The notes beneath the pieces are model-generated. The model was not told the DNA's origin. It was given only the letters and a program-made list of their open reading frames with translations, and did no database searches. The translations under genes and the position numbers were made by a program. A DNA stretch of 64,000 bases, from NCBI RefSeq assembly GCF_027887165.1, contig NC_077229.1, forward strand, positions 369,949,501 to 370,013,500, given 5' to 3'. Numbering within the stretch: the first letter of the stretch is position 1; the number at the start of each line of letters is the position of its first letter. Below are positions 1-11,669 of the stretch, one piece after another. This stretch comes from Monodelphis domestica. Taxonomy: Eukaryota > Chordata > Mammalia > Didelphimorphia > Didelphidae.

Positions 1-900
1 CCTAATGGAATTCAAATGAAAGTAGTTCAACTTTCTGGCATGGTGATGGTATATTGTCCAGGTTTCACAGGAATACAACAGTAAAGTTTCCATAACGGCT
101 CTAAGGACATTCTGTTTGGAAGGTAGCCAAATACCTTTTCTCTCCTCTCCCACACTTTACTTCAAAGCCTCCCAAACACTGAGCTAGCTCTGGCAATTAG
201 TGCATTAACCTCATCATCTATATGTTCATTCTTGGAAAGTTTACTGCTAAGGTAAATGAACTTCTTCACAGCATTCACAATTTGCTCGAACTGACAGTTC
301 TTTATAAATGATGTGGTGCTAGCTAGTGGAGAACCTGTTTTCTTGGTATTAACTGTCAGACCAAAATTAGCACAAGCAGGAGAGAAATGATCCACACTTT
401 GTTGCCTCTCAGCCTCAGAAGCTATATCCAGAACACAATAATCTACAAACAAGTATAATCTGAAAACCAAGCACCAACTATCCTTCTATGTTAGTCTTGG
501 CTTGTATGTAGCCTTTTCAAATTAAATAATTGACTATCAGTGCAGCAGCTAATCTTGCTGCCATTTTTTTCCCATGGTAAGTGTCAATAAAAAACATCAT
601 GCTAAAAAGAATGAGAGTAAGCATACACACCTGCTTCACTCCATTGGTGCCTGGGAAAGCACAATAGCATCATCCATTATCCAGGACCCATGTAAGAATG
701 CCATAATGAAACTGGCATATAATACCTCTGAATCTCTCCAAGCAACCAAATATTGCCATGATTTTTCACAAGCCCTCATGACTGACAGTGTCAAAGGCTT
801 CAGTCAGATCAATGAACATTGCGTATAGACCTCTGTTTTGCTCCTGGCTGAAGTCATGATGTGGTGTTTGCTGCTTGACAAATGCAAGAGAAATTCCTTA
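1..900 (-). mobile_element. RTE-clade LINE, reverse transcriptase 3' half (broken)
   Basis: Read on the minus strand, this is the reverse transcriptase of a non-LTR retrotransposon of the RTE clade (BovB-like). Around 770-830 the frame gives LYAMFIDLTEAFDTVSHEGL, the RT motif A block of RTE elements. At 162-470 a 102-residue frame contains DIASEAERQQSVDHFS, ANFGLTVNTKKT and NEHIDDEVNALIARASSVFG, the usual RTE palm and thumb blocks. Further 3' (1-120) the words CETWTIYHH and ARKLNYFHL match the C-terminal region, so the element continues past the left edge. The catalytic box reads FVDY instead of the usual F/YADD, and a TGA follows motif A, so the copy is dead and fairly old. The 5' limit near 900 is approximate because similarity fades. 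Confidence 0.85.
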
Positions 901-1096
901 TAAATCATAATCCCTGTTAAAACTATGCCATATGTTAATGGTGTCACTCAGTGATTTAACCTTCACATAATCAAAAGCACAATGAGACATTTATCTTAAA
1001 CTGGAAAAATGGTTTCTTGTCCAATACAACATCTCTTCTTGTTTGATTATAATTAAAACCAACATAAGCAATAAGTATGTAATAAGTTATTAGCTT

Positions 1097-1331
1097 CAGT
1101 TGACCCATGTGAAGATGTGGTAAAGATGTGGCACATGTACCCTAGCAGCATGGAAGGGCCTGCTCAGTTCCCCCTTTCTACCATGCCTGAGGACATTTTT
1201 GTGTTCCTTGCCATTCTGTCCAGCAGACCAATGCAAGCACTTCCTCTGCTCTCTGGGGTAAAAGGAGGGGCTCACAGGTAGCTTGAAAATTGAGTTTGGG
1301 CACATAATCTCTAAAAGTTTCACCAATGCTG
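1097..1331. mobile_element. Nonautonomous hAT-like DNA transposon (MITE)
   Basis: A roughly 235-bp GC-richer island in AT-rich DNA. Its right end, read on the minus strand, is CAGCATTGGTGAAACTTTTA, which resembles the hAT terminal repeat consensus CAGTGATGGCGAACCTTTTA known from marsupial and other amniote genomes, followed by the usual 'gagtgcccaaactc' type word. The left end (cagttgacccatgtgaagat ... gtggcacatgt) resembles the opposite terminus of such elements. It has no coding capacity. I did not find a clear 8-bp target duplication, so the exact ends are uncertain. The 76-residue open frame across it is not a gene. Confidence 0.5.
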
Positions 1332-1749
1332 CTACTGACCACTTATTCTGAGGGAATTCTTTGATTTGGCTGAATGTTGTTTTCTGAGGGAAGACTATGG
1401 AATTACATCTGAATGGGAGTTTTGAAATATTTGAGAGAAATTTTCTTTATTGTTTTTTCCTTCCATAGCAATGCATCTAACTAACACTCCTCTCCATTTC
1501 CAATTCAGCAGGCATGCTATATTTATTTAAATGATCTTTTTCTAAATGCATTCATAAGAAATATGATACCAAAAGTAAAAATTTAAGGAAATAAAATGCT
1601 TAAGGAAAACAAGATTTTTTGTTTGTTTTGGATATTTTAAAGAATAAATGGACATGATTATTTCAACAAGCCTACAGACTTTCAACTTCAGATTTTTTTC
1701 TTTTTTAAGTTAATTTTTTAATTAAATGCAGTATTTTGAAAATATATTT

Positions 1750-1995
1750 GGGTAGCTAAATGATACAGTGGATGGACTGCCAAGTCTAAAGTCAGGAAGA
1801 CTCATCATCTCAAGTTCAAATCTGACCTCAGAAAATTACTAGCTATGTGACCCTAGGTAAGTCACTTAACTGTTTGTCTCAGTTTACTTATTTGCAAAAT
1901 GAACTGGAAAAGGAAATGGCAACCTACTTCTAGAATCTATAATACCCCAAATGGGGTCACAAAGAGTCATATATGATTGAAACAACAATTAAAAG
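1750..1995 (+). mobile_element. tRNA-headed SINE with RTE-type tail
   Basis: A SINE in plus orientation. The tRNA-like head (ggtagctaaatgatacagtgg, with a B-box-like aagttcaaatctg) is followed by the 'gtgaccctaggtaagtcactta' block, then 'ctggaaaaggaaatggcaa'. The tail 'ggggtcacaaagagtcatat..gattgaaacaac' is close to the 3' end of RTE LINEs, so the SINE was probably mobilised by RTE machinery. It diverges moderately from the remembered consensus. Confidence 0.8.
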
Positions 1996-3049
1996 AAACT
2001 TAAATAATACCCTGTTATTTTAAGTGATCTATTCATTAATTTAAAAAATGAGGTTTTCTACTTTTAATTCACAAATTATTTTTAATTCAATAGGATTATT
2101 TCAGAGGAGAAAATACATATATTTTAACTTTAAAAAACGCCACTACTGTTAGAAGTTAGATGGTCACTTAAGTAGATTTTAAATCAATTAATTCAGTAAT
2201 CAACATTTTCTAGTTCATCTGAAGCAACAGGGTATTCTGAGCAAGAGATATAGGGTAGCATATGCCAGGCAAGTCAAACCACACTATTTTCCTTAGACCC
2301 TGAGAGAGATATCTCAGAATCCTGTCTAAGATCCTTGGGAATGTTAATGCCCCACAAATAACAAAGGACCTGCTTCTAACCTGGTCCACATGCCCCAGAC
2401 CACTGGTCCTAATTTTAGTCCAACTGTCATAGCTATTACCCTATCTGGGAAGCAACTTCTGTTAGTTAGGACTGTATAGACCATTCATAAGACATATGAG
2501 GTGGTCGGGTACTTCTAGTTTAACAAGAAGATTGGGGATATAGATATGGTCAAAGTAAGCCTACCTTGGTTGTTTATGAATTCACTTTTTGTTTGATTTG
2601 TTTCAATATGACAGTTTGCCAGTGTGTGTAATTACATAAGCAACTCTGGCTATAATTTATAATCTTATAAGCTTTGTCTAATTCAATAAGAGATTAAGTG
2701 AAATGCTCAGTGCTTCATATTTTTTATATTTCAGACACATTACTTGAACCTCTGTTTTCCTGAATCTAAAAACAGGCCTTTATTTCCCCTGCCCCCCCTC
2801 TCTCTTTATCTCTCCCCACTCCTCTCTGATTTTCTTTCTCTCTGTCTCATTAACACATAAATAAATATATATATATATGATATTTACTTGTATTTTGATT
2901 ATATTTTGGAGTTGTATTATTTGTATATTATATAACCACATCATATATTTATATATGATATATGAATATATATCAAAGAAGTAATATATGACATTTTAAA
3001 AAGGATACACACATATATATAGAGATAGATATAGATATATGGGGAGTAA
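1996..3049. other. No gene seen; AT-rich DNA with short AT repeats
   Basis: Unique-looking AT-rich sequence. It contains a pyrimidine-rich stretch near 2788-2850 and AT-dinucleotide-rich tracts near 2863-3040. I see no open frame with coding character and no recognisable repeat family. Confidence 0.5.
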
Positions 3050-3250
3050 TAAAAACAAATAGAAAGACAGTCTCTGGCTTCAAGGAGCTTATATTCTTAT
3101 GGGAGGAGATAGTATATAAAGGGGAACAAAGAAGCCATCCATGGTGGTCAAGGTGGGAAGGAAGAAATACCTAGTGAAGCATGATTCTGAGGTGCAAGAA
3201 TTCAGTTACAGGGCCAGGAGAAGGTTGAAGGCCAACTGGCTGAGCCTTTT
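3050..3250 (-). mobile_element. L2 LINE fragment (antisense)
   Basis: The words 'cagtctctggcttcaaggagcttatattcttatggg' and what follows are the reverse complement of the L2 3' region just upstream of its tail. It is a short, old copy. Confidence 0.55.
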
Positions 3251-4416
3251 CTCAACACAGAAGGTCTAGGAAGAACTGATCCAATGGAAAATAGAACTGG
3301 TCTTATAGAATAGTAGTGTCCAAGTCAAATAGGAACAAATCCATTGGCATATTGACTTAAAGAAAAAAAAAATACTAATTAACATTATTTGTATTTAACT
3401 TTTATTTATTTTGTTAAAAATTTTTTTGATTACATTTTAATCTCATTTGGGCAATGAGTTTGACAGTCCCAGAGATATTACAGATTAAGGAAACCCCAGG
3501 TGCTGAGAGAAATCCCAGGATGAGCAGAATAATAACCCAAGATGAGTAGAAAAAATATGTTTCAGAAAGTTAAGAACAAGGAGAGGAAGAGAATGAAATT
3601 AGCCATTAACATTAAAAAAAAACACACTTTTGAATAAGGAATTAGAATGACATGATTTTTTTGGCAGGGACTACAGTGAAAGGTAGAACAAGAGTTTGAA
3701 TGTTAGAAATTTTCCAGATTTGGAACTTTTCTTTTTAGTTTGACACTGTTTTAATCATTTATATAAAGCCTATTCACAGCTTGACAAATCATGAGACATT
3801 TTGTATGGAAATGTCCTTTCCACCAGAGCATACCATTTGGAAATGTATATTTGCTAACAATTTCCATAGTACTGTTTTCATGTTAAAAATAATAAATGCC
3901 CACATGCATATGGAACAATTAATCTCTTGTCTAAATTGGACAAAATGTTGACTACCTGTAAATGGAGTCTGAATTGGTGCTTTGTTCAAAGACCTAATGT
4001 AATTCTTGACATTTAAAATTTTATTTTAAGATATGCTAGGTATAGGGGTGAAAAGAAACCATTTTCATGTAATTCAATAAAGTTGAACTAATAATATGTT
4101 GAACTAATATATATGGGGGAACATTAAATGATCTCAGTTTAAAGGAATTGAAGAATATCTGGAGGATATTAAAATTTTTTTCATAGTAAGATATTACTAG
4201 AAAGATATCCATAGTGGTGTTCACATTATAAGTAATGCTTATAAATGTCTCTGTTGACTAAGCTACCTTTAGTCCACAGGAGTCAGTGGTTCTTACCAAG
4301 ATAAGAAATATGTTTCCCACTCACAAGTAAGGTGGGTCCATAGTCTCTATTTTCCCTCTGTAAATAAGAGTTTAAATTTAGATTTTATGCTAAATATGAG
4401 AATTCTCATGTAATAT

Positions 4417-5059
4417 TGTGGACAGGGATTTAAAAATATTGTAGCCTAAGTCAAAATGACTTTTAGCAGCTTTATTTACAAAGAAGTGGAAAGAGTGAAA
4501 ATGGAAAAAATGTAGATAAAGAGACAGATTCTAATAATACTACCAGCCCTTCTCCTGAGAAGCCAGGTTCAGGCCTGGCAGGGGCTCCCTTGTCTTCAAA
4601 TGGATTTCTCAGTTATCTTCAGCCAGAGGTCCACCAATACAGCCTCCTCCAAAGCCAAGGCAAGGATCTCAGCCACTCACTCCAAATGCCTGGAATCTCT
4701 AGAACCAATCTCTCCAAAAGCCAGAAAGGAATCCCTAGAACCAATCTCTCCAAAAGTCAGGAAGGAATGCCTTCAGACCATGTTCGTCTCTTCTTTTTAT
4801 TCTCCTTTTTTCCACATCACTTTCTGTCATTTCCTGTCATTCCCCATTCTTCACAGAAACCAATGGCAGTCTTTCAATTTGCCTAGCACTGCCCAAGGAG
4901 GTAGGGGGGGGGGGAATGACCTTTGGAGGTGTGGGCTTACTCTAGTATGTGACTTGTGAACTCTCTTACTTAGTGTTAAGTAGGGGCACTTTAAGTTCTT
5001 GATCTGATTAGCTAAAAATAGAAGAGGGGAGAATTAATCCTACCTTCAGACCTCCAACA
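4417..5059 (-). repeat. Solo LTR, ERV fossil
   Basis: On the minus strand this 643-bp block starts TGTTGGAGGTC and ends CCCTGTCCACA. It has a TATA-like gagaataaaaagaag and a polyadenylation signal aataaagctgctaaaag placed as expected for U3-R-U5. No internal retroviral sequence adjoins it, so it is a solo LTR. It carries an internal tandem duplication of a 36-bp unit (4699-4770). A poly-C/G run lies near 4903-4913. A flanking target duplication is not evident. The 98- and 119-residue open frames on the plus strand are shadows within the LTR. Confidence 0.7.
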
Positions 5060-6300
5060 TTATTCCTGTGCATTGACCAACACTTTGCAGATTTCAAATA
5101 AACATATTGACATTGATTACTTGAAAAAAGGAGCTGCAATTTCCAATTCTTTTTGTGAGAAATACATATAAAGTAATTAAGCTGGAGGGAATCTTAATTT
5201 ATGAAAATGTTGTTTACATGCTGCTTCGTAATGGCCCCAGACTACAAAGTGATTGACAGAAGCTACATTGTTTGATGAGGGACTTGTAGGGAACTAGGGA
5301 ATAAAATCTATTTGCCTGTAGAGAATGAAATGTGAGTACTAAAGCCAAAATTTCAAAGATGATGTGAAATAAAACATTTCAGAGTGTGTTTTCTCCACTA
5401 CATCTCATCAGTCCTTTCCTGGGAAACTCTGACTAGTTTTCTAATACAGTTTCAATTGTTTAAAAGGAAAAAATACAGGAGAAACAAGTCTCATAGAAAT
5501 TTAGGTCAAAGACAAATAATGTGAATTTATGACTACAAAAGTTCCACAATTTCAACTACATAAATACAGCTTCTATTAATGCAAATGGCAACTCCTTTTG
5601 TTTTAATTCTTCATGATTTTTTTTGATGAAATACAATTCATTATCTGAATGTGAATTTCTTTGAACTTAGCTAGTTATCAAATACCAAACCCAGAACCTA
5701 TCTTTGTGACAGTATTCACAGATTTTCTAACTTGATAGGATTTGTTCAAGATTACATTCAAAAGAATTGAGGGGAAAACATGCATAGTTAAATGTCAATT
5801 AATTAATTAATAAGATAACTAAGAATGCAGAAATAATTGCCAAACATACTTTCATATGAATGTAAAGGCTTTATGAAAATATTTGTGTGTGTGTAATATT
5901 TCCTTGCCAAAGAAAAAGAAAGCAACTGTCAATAATTAGATTTTAAAACAATAACTAGTTGAATGAGAGTAGAGAATATGTGATGCTGTTTATTGTTAAT
6001 TCCCATTAGAAGTTTATTACATAGAGTGAAATACAACCTTAAAGGCTTTTCAGTTATGATCCTAGATACTCCAACAATGAGTTATGAAGTACTTGCCTTC
6101 ATTTCATGAGTGTCACTTGTTTATTTTCTCTAGAAATTTCAGTACTCAATCCTTGACCAATCATATCAGATTGTATTGACATAATTGTCCAATAAAATGT
6201 TGGGTTTGCATCTTGAGGATTGTTATTAGTACCATGGCTTTGAGCTTACTGGTCACACATAACCTTCCAAATTATAGCCGATTGAATGAATGATTCTTTA
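5060..6300. other. No gene seen
   Basis: AT-rich sequence without recognisable repeats or coding signal. A few stretches (for example 5190-5330) read as ordinary complex DNA and could be single copy. Confidence 0.4.
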
Positions 6301-6302
6301 GT

Positions 6303-6550
6303 CAGTCCTAGATAGTACAGTGGATAGGGTGTAGGGCTTAAAGATAGGAAGATGTAAGTTTAAATACAACCTCATATATTGACTAGTTGTATGACCCTGA
6401 GCCAGGTGCCGCCTCACTTTTCTCAATTCATGTAAAATGAAGATAATAACAGCACCTACTTCACAGCATTGATGTGAAGATCAAATGAAATAATATATGT
6501 TAAATGTGCCTAGAATAATACCTACTAAATGATAAATGTTATTTAAATGC
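6303..6550 (+). mobile_element. MIR/CORE-type SINE
   Basis: A tRNA-like head (agtacagtggataggg) is followed by a CORE region and the tail 'agcacctacttcacagcattgatgtgaagatcaaatgaaataatat ... taaatgttatttaaatgc', typical of MIR-family SINEs with an L2-like 3' end. Diverged and old. Confidence 0.7.
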
Positions 6551-7089
6551 TTATTCCCCTTACTTTCTCCTCCACTCTTATCACACCATGGAAACAATTT
6601 GAGGGTTATTTTTTTTTCATACTTCCACTCACCCCCTCTTCCTTCCACTTGTTGATTTTTGTCTTTCCCAGAAGTTTTCATTCCTAACATTTTTCCAGCC
6701 AGATGTTTTCTGTGCATATGTTAAGATCATATAAGATTTATTGGCAGATGCAATCATGGGGATTGTTTAATGATCTCTTAATTTTCAATGTCAAATAAGG
6801 TCTAAAATATGGAGATTTGTACTCACTAAAGATATTTGCCACAGTCATAAGGGAAGTCTGGTGCAAAGTTGAAAAGAAAGAGAAGTTCCTCTAGGTAGTA
6901 AAGTCTATAGATGCCTATTTTTGTGGATGATACTATGTTTACTGTATTAAGTCTTGAGATACCATAGATCCTCCTCCATTACAGTAGTAATTGATTGGAA
7001 ATGAAGCAGAGTAAAAAAGTCAGTGTCATCTTCAATGTTTTAGACATGGTGATTGGAAAAATGGCGGCATCTGACAGAAATGGGGAAAT

Positions 7090-7575
7090 TTGTAAACGGA
7101 TGTCCATCAATTAGAATATAGCTGAACAAATTGTAGTATATGATGGTGATGGAATACTATTTTGTTGTAAGAAATGATGAATAGGATGATTGCAGAAATA
7201 ACTGGAAATACCTACATTAACTGATGCAGAGTAAAATAAGCAGAACCAGAAAAACACTGTACACAGTAATAGCAAAATTGTGGAATGATCTAATCAAATG
7301 TGATAAATTTAGCTACTATCAGAAATACAATGATCCAGTATAATTCTGAGAGATTTATGTCAAAGAATACTATATACCTCTAGAGAAAGAACTGTTAGAG
7401 TAGGGATATAGAAGAAAGTATACAATTTTCCACTTGTTTATTTGGGTATATGTTTTGGGGTTTTGGTTTTATGAAATAATTTACTTTCAAAAATGCACAG
7501 CACTGAAATATGTTTTATATAATAGTACATGTATCAACCAGACTTAATTGCTTGGCAGCTCTGGGAGGTAAGGAA

Positions 7576-7647
<72 letters not shown>

Positions 7648-7725
7648 TGATTATACAATTATAGAAATCTTATGTGTAAATTTATTACATGTAATCTGTA
7701 AAAAATAAAACAAAATGTCAGAAAA
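7090..7725 (+). mobile_element. L1 3' end, marsupial type
   Basis: This stretch matches the distal ORF2 and 3' UTR of marsupial L1: 'gtccatcaattagaatatagctgaacaaattgt', 'aatgatgaataggatga', 'gcagaaccagaaaaacactgtacacagtaatag', 'ctctagagaaagaactgtt', then a polypurine tract and a terminal A-rich tail at about 7710-7726. It is 5'-truncated. The 3' UTR polypurine tract has expanded into a GA microsatellite (7575-7643). Confidence 0.8.
7575..7643 (+). repeat. (GA)n microsatellite inside the L1 3' UTR
   Basis: About 68 bp of nearly perfect GA dinucleotides at the position of the L1 3' UTR purine-rich tract. Confidence 0.95.
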
Positions 7726-7726
7726 A

Positions 7727-8520
7727 AAGAAGTATGGAAATTTGGAGGGAGGAGAGAGGGTTTAGGGGAAAACAATTAATTCTTGAATTTGTAATGTCTA
7801 TAGGATACCAAGGAAGATATCAGGCAGTTGTTAATGTGGTAATGGAACTCAGAAGAGTGATTAGAGTTATATATCTGAATAGATATAATCTGAATAGTAG
7901 AAGTCAATCTGAATAGAGCCCTTAAAACTTGATATCACAAAGGGAAAGAGTAGAGAAAGTAGAGAAAAGGACACAGGAAAAAGATTTGGGTGACACTCAT
8001 GTTCATTTGATTGGAGTAGAATGATAGAATCAAGGACAAGGTAAAGGAACTGTCGAAAAGTTAGAAGTAAAAAGGGGTCAAGAAGACACAGAAAACAAAA
8101 TGAAACTAGAAAAGAAATAATAGAGGTAGCTATTGAGTTCTGTTCTATGGCCTTAGAAAAAATGTATAAAGTCGATTTCTGCAAAGGACATTTAATTTTC
8201 CTATAAAACTGGTGAATTCTTTGGGAGTCCTAAAGAAGTTTTGAAACAAAAAAAAAAACTGACATCAAATTAGTCACAAATATTTGAAAAGAATCTGAAG
8301 AATAAAAGTTGTGGATAGCCCAAAGAACTATGCATAAATATATGATGGCCATCAGTAGTCAGTTAACAATGATGACTTGCACATAGTAAGGGGTTCAAAA
8401 GATAATATCCAGAAAATGTATGGTCAGAAATCCAAGTATGTTGTCTTATATTAAAAGAGCAAAAGGTAACAGAAAGATAATCTGAGTGCTATACTAGTAT
8501 GTATACTTGTCTTGACTTTG
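7727..8520. other. No gene seen
   Basis: Purine-rich sequence. The 105-residue minus-strand open frame (7867-8184) has low-complexity composition and no recognisable domain, so I do not call it a gene. Confidence 0.4.
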
Positions 8521-8524
8521 TACT

Positions 8525-8880
8525 TAAAATATTCTTCTGCAGCTTTCTTATCCTGGAAGACTTCTCTGCCCTAACATCCACTTGGTGAATCCCTCCTTGA
8601 TATTATAGCTTTTCAAGAAAGTACCCAGTGCAGTGATGCTTGTTCCTTAATACCTTTTTTTGCTACAATCTTTCCTCGGTACACTTCTTTACCATGCCCT
8701 CACTGAGTTACTTTCTTATCCTTTTCTGGCATTTCAAATTCCCTTTTATGTGTTCTTGTCCCCCATTTGAATGTAAGCTTCCTGAGGTCAGATTTTGTCA
8801 TCATTTTTTATTATATTTGACGTCCCATTACTTTTCACAGTGTTTACCATACAGTAAAACTTCAAAAAATTAAGTGACTG
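8525..8880 (+). mobile_element. L2 LINE 3' fragment
   Basis: The 3' end is recognisable by 'gaatgtaagcttcctgaggtcagattttgtca' and a terminal 'agtgtttaccatacagtaaaacttc', the L2 'gtaagctccttgagggcag ... cacatagtaggc' motif in decayed form. Confidence 0.6.
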
Positions 8881-9409
8881 AAAAATAAAAGGAATACTAT
8901 ATTTTGGTTAGATCTTCTCTAGATTATTTCTGTGAAGACACAGGCAAAAATTAGATTGAATTAGAGGGACTGAATATATTATGAACCATGCCATTGAAAA
9001 GAATCTCTACATTGATGAGATCATGAAATTGCCAAAGGTTTGAAGTGCCTAGACAAAACATCATAAGAACAAAGACAAATGGTGACTTTACATCCTTATA
9101 ATTGAAATAATCAAATGAAATTGTGATGTGATCGATTTGGACATTCCTTAGATAATATAGATTGCTAGCAACCTTACCTTCCTTTACTGAGATTCCTGTT
9201 TGTATCTTCTCATAAGTTTGTCATAGGATATCTATTCAGGGCTCAGGGTGGTAGGGATGGGAAGATTGAGTGATATTTCTCCTTTTTCTTGACCTAATAG
9301 GGATAATAATGGATAATTTGGGATGATAATTCTGCCTCTTACCACATTAAAAGTCCCATTTTTTGGTTGTTTTGATTTTTTGCTCACATATTTCCTTGTA
9401 TCCTGAATG

Positions 9410-9600
9410 AAATCGGAGTTCAAATACTCTATGACCCTGGGAAAGACAAATGCTCTTTTCATTTCCAGTTTCCTCACTTGCAAAATGGAAATGAAAATAG
9501 CACCTACTTCATAGAGTTGTTATGAATTACAAATTAGATCTAACATGTAAAGCACTTTGAAAATTTTGAACTATATAAATATTACTTACTATTATCATAG
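9410..9600 (+). mobile_element. MIR/CORE-type SINE fragment
   Basis: 'tcctcacttgcaaaatggaaatgaaaatagcacctacttcatagagttgttatg' followed by 'taaagcactttgaaaattttgaactatataaat' is the 3' half of a MIR-family SINE with an L2-like tail. The head is decayed. Confidence 0.65.
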
Positions 9601-9744
9601 CCATTTGATACAACCAATAAAATTAATAATAAAGAAGGCACCCTGAGAAAGTTGGTGTAGGACTGGTGTTGGCAAGATTTGCCTCTGTGTCTCTTGGACA
9701 ACTTAATCTCTCAGTGGCCAAGGTCACTTTCTTTTTTCTTCTTC

Positions 9745-10500
9745 TTTTCTTTCCTTTTTTATTTTGAACTGAAAATTTTAATTTAGAATATTTTTCCATG
9801 GTTACATGATTCTTGTTCTTTTCTGCCCCTCCCCCCTCCCCATAGCCTATGCACAATTCCACTGGGTTTTATTTATGTCATTGATCAAGACCCTTTTCCA
9901 TATTATTGATAATTGGACTAGGGTGATCCTTTTAGAGTCTACAGCCCCAATCATATCCCCATCAAACCATGTGATCAAGCAGTTGTTTTTCTTCTGTGTT
10001 TCTATCCCCACAGTTCTTTCTCTGGATGTGGATAGTGTTCTTTCTCATATGTCCCTCTGAATCATTCTGGATCACTGCATTGCCTCTAGTGGAGAAGTCC
10101 ATTACATTCAATTGTACCACAGTGTATCAGTCTCTGTGTACAATGTTCTCTTGGTTCTGCTCCTTTCACTCTGCATCAATTCCTGGAGGTTGTGCCAATT
10201 CACATGGAATTCCTCCAGTTCATCATTCCTTTTAGCACAATAGTATTCCATCACCAACAGATACCACAATGTGTTCAGCCATTCCCCAAGTGAAGGGCAT
10301 CCCCTCATTTTCCAATTTTTTGCCACCACAAACAGTGCCGCTATGAATACTCTTGTACAACACTTTTCCCCTGTTGTCTCTTTGGGGTATAAACCCAGCA
10401 GTGGAATGACTTGAACAAAGGGCAGACAGCCAGGGACACTTTCTAAAAGTGTATTTTGCATTCCATTTGCTGTTCTTCTTTGGCAAAGACAGTAGTCCAA
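9745..10500 (-). mobile_element. L1 fragment: ORF2 C-terminus and 3' UTR
   Basis: On the minus strand a frame at 10108-10509 reads VIPLLGLYPKETTGEKCC, FIAALFVVAKNWKMRGCPS and LGEWLNTLWYLLVMEYYCAK, the C-terminal part of L1 ORF2p (compare the L1 words IPLLGIYPKE, IAALFTVAKTW and WYIYTMEYYSAI). It then runs into the marsupial 3' UTR, whose A-rich end lies near 9745. The copy is 5'-truncated close to 10500 and its ORF2 end is still largely open, so it is comparatively young. The opening residues are read in a second frame (10232-10486), indicating an indel. A poly-G/purine tract of the 3' UTR appears as a pyrimidine run on the plus strand near 9825-9841. Confidence 0.85.
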
Positions 10501-10709
10501 TAAAATCATTAACCTAGACCTTTAGAATGTTGGCTTTAAAATCTGTTTTTTTTTTGTGATTAAGTTTGAGGGTTATTAAAATAGTTTTTTAACCTTGAAA
10601 GCTATATTCCTATTATGTAATTCTTGGGCCAATTAGTGACTTCTGTGTTTTACCTCACAAAATAAGAACCCTTATTAGGATCATAGTGTATTCTATGCCC
10701 TCATCCACA

Positions 10710-11010
10710 TATAACCTGTATTTGTGTATATGTAAATATAAATATATGTTTTTATATATGTATGAAAATATGTGCATATATCCATATCATACACATGAGT
10801 TTGTATAATTAGAGGCTATTTAATTATGAGAAACATGTATTGATAGATGGATAGATGGAATAGAATAAAATAGAAAATAGTGTGCTAGATATCAATGACC
10901 ACTGACATGTAAGAAGCTATTCAAAGTTTCTCCACTTAAATCTCTACTCAAATACATGTACACACAGATACATATATGTACATATATATATCCATACATA
11001 TACATATATA
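10710..11010. repeat. AT-rich low-complexity tract
   Basis: Irregular TATA/ATG/CATA repeats with embedded GATA-like units (10842-10870). No coding signal. Confidence 0.6.
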
Positions 11011-11014
11011 TCAA

Positions 11015-11300
11015 GAAGTATTTAACAGCCCATTATATGCCAGCCAGTATGATAAGTGCCAAGAATACAAATACAAAGAATAAAACAATCCCAGGCAGGC
11101 TACATCACTAATACAATCCAATAAACATTTATGAAGTACACATTATGTGCCAGGTACTATACTAAGTACAGAGAATAAAATTAATAAAAAAGATAGTCAC
11201 TCCCCTCAAGGAATTTCCAGTCTAATTGGGGGAGATAACACACAAAAGGAGGCAGGAAGGCAGGGGTGGTAGTATAGACACCAGGGAACAAATTTTTCCT
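11015..11300 (-). mobile_element. L2 LINE 3' fragment (antisense), overlapping copies
   Basis: 'cccattatatgccagccagtatgataagtgccaagaatacaaatacaaagaat' at 11030 and, again at 11120, 'catttatgaagtacacattatgtgccaggtactatactaagtacagagaat' are two antisense L2 3' ends in tandem. The second continues into 'cctcaaggaatttccagtctaattggggg'. Either one L2 copy lies next to another or there has been a local duplication. Confidence 0.65.
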
Positions 11301-11669
11301 CGGAGTTGAAGCAGTAAGATTATAGATGAAGAGTAGAATGAGCCCCAAATGTAGTTTCTACTCTCTTTAAAGGAAGACATTGGGAGGAGTTTGCTTCTTT
11401 ACCCTCCAACCCTACAATCAGAGGGTAGAGGAGAAGGAGGTGGTGTCAATCAAGAAGAGTTAGTAACATGATCATTAGTAGAAGTGAAGAACTTAACCTG
11501 CAAAGGATATCTCATTCCCTGGAATTAAAACTAGGCAGTGGGTAGATGCTAATCTGCCCTCAGGTTCTAGTTGATCCTGAGCAGTGGGTTTTGGATTTCT
11601 CTTTCTCTACTGATATTGACTTGAGTTCTCACTGCTATCCTATGCTCCACTTAAAAACCAATTATCTTT
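11301..11669. other. No gene seen
   Basis: Purine-rich, moderately complex sequence, possibly a further decayed continuation of the antisense L2. No coding signal. Confidence 0.35.

Noticed and set aside
574-828. 84-residue plus-strand open frame
   Set aside because: It is the antisense shadow of the RTE reverse transcriptase motif A region read on the minus strand.
4590-4959. Overlapping 98- and 119-residue plus-strand frames with a repeated peptide
   Set aside because: They lie antisense within a solo LTR; the peptide repeat reflects the 36-bp tandem duplication.
9806-10235. Two plus-strand open frames of about 80 residues
   Set aside because: Antisense shadows of the L1 3' UTR and ORF2 C-terminus.
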